Assembly: GCA_013215215.1 (NCBI GenBank)
Contig: JABSOU010000019.1
Location: 25,531 to 71,155, forward strand
Direction: 5' to 3'
Length of the DNA: 45,625 bases
From: Cognatishimia sp.
GTDB taxonomy: Bacteria > Pseudomonadota > Alphaproteobacteria > Rhodobacterales > Rhodobacteraceae
This document shows, piece by piece, positions 42,566 to 45,625 of the stretch. The number at the start of each line of letters is the position of its first letter. The stretch's first letter is position 1. The translations under genes were made by a program, and so were the position numbers. The notes below the pieces were generated by a model. The model did no database searches. It saw only the letters and a list, made by a program, of their open reading frames with translations, and was not told the origin of the DNA.

Positions 42566-43419
42566 GCTGCGGCCTTGACGTTCGTCATGATATCAAGGGC
42601 TTGGGCGGCTTCGCCTTCAAGTTCGTCCCAAGGGGGGATATTGCCGTCACGTTCGATCAGCACGGGCTTTTTACCGCCGCGCAGGATCGTATGGGCAAAG
42701 AGCGACCAGATCTGATTGACCACTGGCTGGTCATGGCTGTCGATCAACAGAGGGTCGCCATGGTCGTCCACATCCTCGTCATGACCGCCAAGGTGGATTT
42801 CTCCGACCAGATCCAGCGGGAAAGCGTCGATATATTCAACAGCATTCATTTTCTGGTTGGTGGCCGAAACAAAGACGTTGTTCACGTCCAGCAGCAGGCC
42901 ACAGCCCGAACGTTTCGCGACCTCTTTCAGGAAATCGATCTCGCTCATGTCGCTGTCGGAAAAGGCCAGATAGTTTGATGGGTTTTCGAGCAGCATCTGA
43001 CGCCCGACGGTCTCTTGGACCTGCGAGATATGGCTGCTGACGCGCTGAACGGTTTTGTCGTTATAGGGCAGGGGCAGCAGGTCGTTCAAAAAGTGTGTTT
43101 CGTGCGTGGACCAAGCAAGATGCTCGGAAAAACTGGCAGGGTTCAGCCAGCCGACAAGGTGTTTCAGGCGGTTGAGGTGGTCTTGATCAAGGTCGCCTTC
43201 GCCACCGATCGAAAGACCCACACCGTGGACGGACATTGCATAACGCTCGGCCAGATGCCGAAGCTGCGCCAGCGGGCGGCCGCCATCGCCCATGTAATTC
43301 TCTGCATGGATCTCAAACCAGCTGACCGCGCCGGCGCCCTCCATGATGTCTGCGAAATGCTGAGGTTTGTATCCGACGCCGCAACCCTTTGGGAGTTGCT
43401 CAAAACTTTGGTCAAACAT
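42562..43419 (-). CDS. bufB: MNIO-type RiPP maturase (DUF692, BufB/HvfB)
   Basis: A 285-residue multinuclear non-haem iron oxidative enzyme of the xylose-isomerase-like TIM fold, expected to convert cysteines of BufA1 to thiooxazole-type rings. Metal-ligand positions fit: His65 in SVHGVGLSIGGEG with Glu73, His100 in FSEHLAWS, Glu145 in LLENPSNY, Asp179/Asn181 in LLDVNNVFV, His209/His213 in GEIHLGGHDED, and Glu256/Asp258 in VLIERDGN. I place the start at the ATG at 43419 (AGAGG ahead). It follows bufA1 by 68 bases. Confidence 0.93.
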   Translation of the reverse strand: MFDQSFEQLPKGCGVGYKPQHFADIMEGAGAVSWFEIHAENYMGDGGRPLAQLRHLAERYAMSVHGVGLSIGGEGDLDQDHLNRLKHLVGWLNPASFSEHLAWSTHETHFLNDLLPLPYNDKTVQRVSSHISQVQETVGRQMLLENPSNYLAFSDSDMSEIDFLKEVAKRSGCGLLLDVNNVFVSATNQKMNAVEYIDAFPLDLVGEIHLGGHDEDVDDHGDPLLIDSHDQPVVNQIWSLFAHTILRGGKKPVLIERDGNIPPWDELEGEAAQALDIMTNVKAAA

Positions 43420-43450
43420 GGCGAACCTCTTTACCAAGTGCAGTTGGGGT

Positions 43451-43479
43451 GAGCTGGGCCCGACGGTCAGGCCCAGCTC
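43451..43479 (-). other. intercistronic hairpin between bufA1 and bufB
   Basis: GAGCTGGGCC (43451-43460), nine-base loop, GGCCCAGCTC (43470-43479): perfect 10-base GC-rich arms nine bases past the bufA1 stop. On the minus strand it is not followed by a T-run, so it is not a classical terminator. It could protect the bufA1 message or attenuate bufB and thereby set a high precursor-to-enzyme ratio. Confidence 0.6.
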
Positions 43480-43487
43480 GGGAAAGC

Positions 43488-43793
43488 TTATGCTGGCAGG
43501 TCGCGGTCCAGCTCTTCCAGGGAACCCATGCGTGCGGTGCCGTCTGCCATTGCTGGCAGTTCGATCTCTGCGCAAGTGCCTGCGTCTACCAGAGTCCATG
43601 CGTTGCCTTGATAGTCAACGGTGGAGGTGCCTTTGCAAGTGGTGCCTGCGCCGGCTGCGCAATCGTTTTCACCTGCCAGGGAAACGCCGTAGCATTTTTC
43701 TTTACCCATTGCGGAAGCCGCTGGTGCGGTTGCTGCGGTTACTGCTGCTGCGACGGATGCTGCGACGGCCAGGGATTTCAGTGGAGTAGACAT
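43488..43793 (-). CDS. bufA1: bufferin precursor (BufA1, DUF2282-like)
   Basis: A 101-residue exported precursor. Residues 1-28 form a signal peptide ([22 protein letters not shown]). The mature region contains four cysteines, Cys34, Cys45, Cys53 and Cys74, in [24 protein letters not shown] and DAGTCAEIE, the conserved BufA core. The ATG follows GAGGA at nine bases. In related systems the cysteines are modified by BufB and the product binds copper in the periplasm. Leading gene of the operon. Confidence 0.92.
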   Translation of the reverse strand: MSTPLKSLAVAASVAAAVTAATAPAASAMGKEKCYGVSLAGENDCAAGAGTTCKGTSTVDYQGNAWTLVDAGTCAEIELPAMADGTARMGSLEELDRDLPA

Positions 43794-43949
43794 TTGGTTA
43801 AGTCCTCATGAACAAATGGTTAATTCCAGCCGCTCTCGACGGCATGAGGGAAGATTAGTCGGGGCCGCCGCCTAATTTCCAATAACGGAAACGTGTGTCA
43901 CGGCTGTGTTATCTGCTGTGAGAGAGAATACGCCAAAATCCCCAATAAA

Positions 43950-43982
43950 AAAGGAAAAGCCGGCCCAATGTGACCGGCTTTT
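43950..43982 (-). terminator. Rho-independent terminator after thrS
   Basis: AAAAGCCGG (43955-43963) pairs with CCGGCTTTT (43974-43982). On the minus strand it ends in TTTTCCTTTTTTA. It lies 29 bases past the thrS stop and separates it from the bufferin operon. Confidence 0.85.
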
Positions 43983-44011
43983 CGTGAAATGTTACGGCAA
44001 ATGTTACAGGC

Positions 44012-45625
44012 TTACCCTGCCAGATCCGGTGGTGTTGCTTCGGCCGCGAGGATTGTAACAATCTCTTCCAGGCTTTGGACCTTGGTTTGCTTTTCGCCAA
44101 GGCGGCGGGTCGAGACGGTTTTCTCTTCTACCTCTTTCATACCGCAGGCCAGAATGACCGGAACTTTCGCCAGCGAGTGTTCGCGAACCTTATAGTTGAT
44201 CTTCTCGTTGCGCAGATCGGCCTCTGCCTGAATGCCAGCAGCCTTCAGCTTTTCAACCACCTCAAGGCAGTAGTCGTTCGCATCAGTCACAATAGCCGCA
44301 ACCACCACCTGACGCGGCGCCAGCCAGAACGGCAGTTTGCCCGCGTGCTGTTCGATCAGAATGCCGGTGAAGCGTTCCAAAGAGCCAAAGAGCGCGCGGT
44401 GCAACATCACAGGGCTTTGTTTTTCACCAGCTTGCGAGATATAGGTCGTGTTGAACCGCTCTGGCAGGTTGTAGTCCACCTGAAGCGTGCCACATTGCCA
44501 ATCCCGGCCAATCGCGTCGCGCAGGACATACTCCAGTTTAGGGCCGTAAAACGCGCCTTCGCCTTCAAAGATGGTATAGTCCATGCTGGCTTGGTCCAGC
44601 GCCGTGCGCAGGGCGTTCTCCGACAGATCCCAGCTTTCATCGCTGCCGATCCGGTTCTCCGGGCGGGTCGAGAGTTTTACATGCACGTCTTCAAAGCCAA
44701 AGTCTTTGTAGATCGACAGGATCAGCTCGTTCACCTTGAGGCATTCCTCGGTGAGCTGTTCCGGTGTGCAGTAAATATGCGCATCGTCTTGGGTAAAGCT
44801 GCGAACCCGCAAGAGGCCGTGCAAAGCGCCCGATGGCTCATAGCGGTGTACCTTACCGAATTCCGCGATTTTGACGGGCAAGTCGCGATAGCTTTTGATG
44901 CCTTGGTTATAGATCATCATATGACCCGGGCAGTTCATCGGCTTAAGCGCATATTCACGGTCATCCTGAGTTTCCGCCAGGAACATATTCTCGCGATAGT
45001 TCTGCCAGTGGCCCGAAGTTTCCCACAGAGCTTTGTCCATAATGTCAGGCGAGTTCACCTCGACATAACCCACGGCCTCTTGGCGACGGCGCATATAAGC
45101 GATCAGCGATTGGAAGAGACGCCAGCCAGAAGGATGCCAAAAGATCGAGCCCGGCGCGACCTCTTCGAAGTGGAAGAGGTTCATTTCCCGGCCCAGTTTG
45201 CGGTGGTCACGTTTTTCCGCTTCTTCAAGGAAGTTCAAATGCGCGCGCAGGTCTTCTTTGTTCTTAAAGGCAACGCCGTAGATCCGCTGCAACATTGGAC
45301 GATCAGAATCGCCACGCCAATAGGCACCCGCCACCTTCATCAGTTTGAAGGCGTCGGCCGGAACCTGACCGGTGTGCTGCAGGTGCGGGCCACGGCACAG
45401 ATCCTGCCACTCGCCATGCCAATACATGCGCAGGGGCTCATCACCTGGAATGCTTTCAATCAGCTCAACTTTGTAGGGCTCGCCTCGATCCTTGTAGTAC
45501 TGGATCGCAACATCGCGCTCCCAGACCTCGGTGGTCACGGCATCGCGTTTGTTGATGATCTCTTTCATCTTTTTCTCGATGACACCGAGGTCATCGGGGG
45601 TGAAAGGCTCGGCGCGGTCAAAGTC
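44012..45625 (-). CDS. thrS: threonine--tRNA ligase, N-terminus cut by window edge
   Basis: Class II synthetase; 537 C-terminal residues are visible, so about 110 residues, including the TGS domain, lie beyond 45625. The visible part starts inside the editing-domain region at [15 protein letters not shown]. The zinc-binding Cys is in MNCPGHMM, motif 2 around [16 protein letters not shown]-like [17 protein letters not shown], zinc His in DDAHIYC, and the motif 3 [12 protein letters not shown] with its His. The C-terminal anticodon-binding domain follows. The frame is open to the last base. Terminated at 43950. Confidence 0.96.
   Translation of the reverse strand, partial: DFDRAEPFTPDDLGVIEKKMKEIINKRDAVTTEVWERDVAIQYYKDRGEPYKVELIESIPGDEPLRMYWHGEWQDLCRGPHLQHTGQVPADAFKLMKVAGAYWRGDSDRPMLQRIYGVAFKNKEDLRAHLNFLEEAEKRDHRKLGREMNLFHFEEVAPGSIFWHPSGWRLFQSLIAYMRRRQEAVGYVEVNSPDIMDKALWETSGHWQNYRENMFLAETQDDREYALKPMNCPGHMMIYNQGIKSYRDLPVKIAEFGKVHRYEPSGALHGLLRVRSFTQDDAHIYCTPEQLTEECLKVNELILSIYKDFGFEDVHVKLSTRPENRIGSDESWDLSENALRTALDQASMDYTIFEGEGAFYGPKLEYVLRDAIGRDWQCGTLQVDYNLPERFNTTYISQAGEKQSPVMLHRALFGSLERFTGILIEQHAGKLPFWLAPRQVVVAAIVTDANDYCLEVVEKLKAAGIQAEADLRNEKINYKVREHSLAKVPVILACGMKEVEEKTVSTRRLGEKQTKVQSLEEIVTILAAEATPPDLAG

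Overview
The window reads as chromosomal DNA of a marine alphaproteobacterium of the Rhodobacteraceae (Roseobacter group). This is inferred from the protein types: a DmdC-like acyl-CoA dehydrogenase, an LdtR regulator, the SdhE arrangement, and a PuuD / PuuE-UraD purine cluster. The dense layout with many 4-base gene overlaps and a G+C near 60% fit. No tRNA, rRNA, insertion sequence, prophage or CRISPR array was seen. Both ends cut a gene: fadJ on the left and thrS on the right.

Layout. 1-6667: fatty-acid oxidation block on the minus strand (fadJ, fadA, a glutathione transferase, a small ribbon-helix-helix-like protein, a large acyl-CoA dehydrogenase) closed by two tandem MerR regulators, with an ACGT-rich operator array between them. 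6742-8993: two hotdog thioesterases and a MATE exporter, coupled stop-to-start. 8990-10721: DUF952-pyrD-arsC-like operon. 10884-12461: exported 5'-nucleotidase with a clear terminator. 12542-13786: SRPBCC-TetR pair behind a strong promoter and inverted repeats. 13783-18154: pirin, GNAT, DUF1992, YedK-type peptidase, ureidoglycine aminohydrolase and a divergent GAPDH. 18272-23965: pyruvate dehydrogenase operon aceE-aceF-lpd. 24248-30239: purine (urate) catabolism: permease, AllA, PuuE-UraD fusion, UraH, LysR regulator, PuuD. 30313-31139: a tiny entericidin-like lipoprotein not found by length-limited gene calling, and an AT-rich MltR-like gene that looks acquired. 31182-40821: housekeeping genes (parE, aminotransferase, sdhE, ldtR-like, gloA, thyA-folA, cspA, an Spx/ArsC-like protein). 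41229-43793: a bufferin operon (bufA1-bufB-bufC-DoxX). 44012-end: thrS.

How the genes work together. PuuD, UraH and the two domains of the PuuE-UraD fusion give a continuous route from urate to allantoate. AllA and the remote ureidoglycine aminohydrolase cover the last steps to glyoxylate and urea; the allantoate-hydrolysing step is not in the window. FadJ, FadA and the acyl-CoA dehydrogenase cover most of a beta-oxidation cycle, probably under the neighbouring MerR proteins. AceE, AceF and Lpd form the pyruvate dehydrogenase complex.

The most interesting system is the bufferin operon at 41229-43793. It encodes a secreted precursor with four cysteines, an MNIO-type maturase, its DUF2063 partner and a DoxX membrane protein, with a strong intercistronic hairpin after the precursor gene. 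The family is known elsewhere as a ribosomally made copper-binding metallophore. Other points of note are the MerR operator array, the palindromic shared stop codons at five convergent gene pairs, a dispersed intergenic motif, and a repeat pair that supplies the stop codons of puuD and the entericidin gene.
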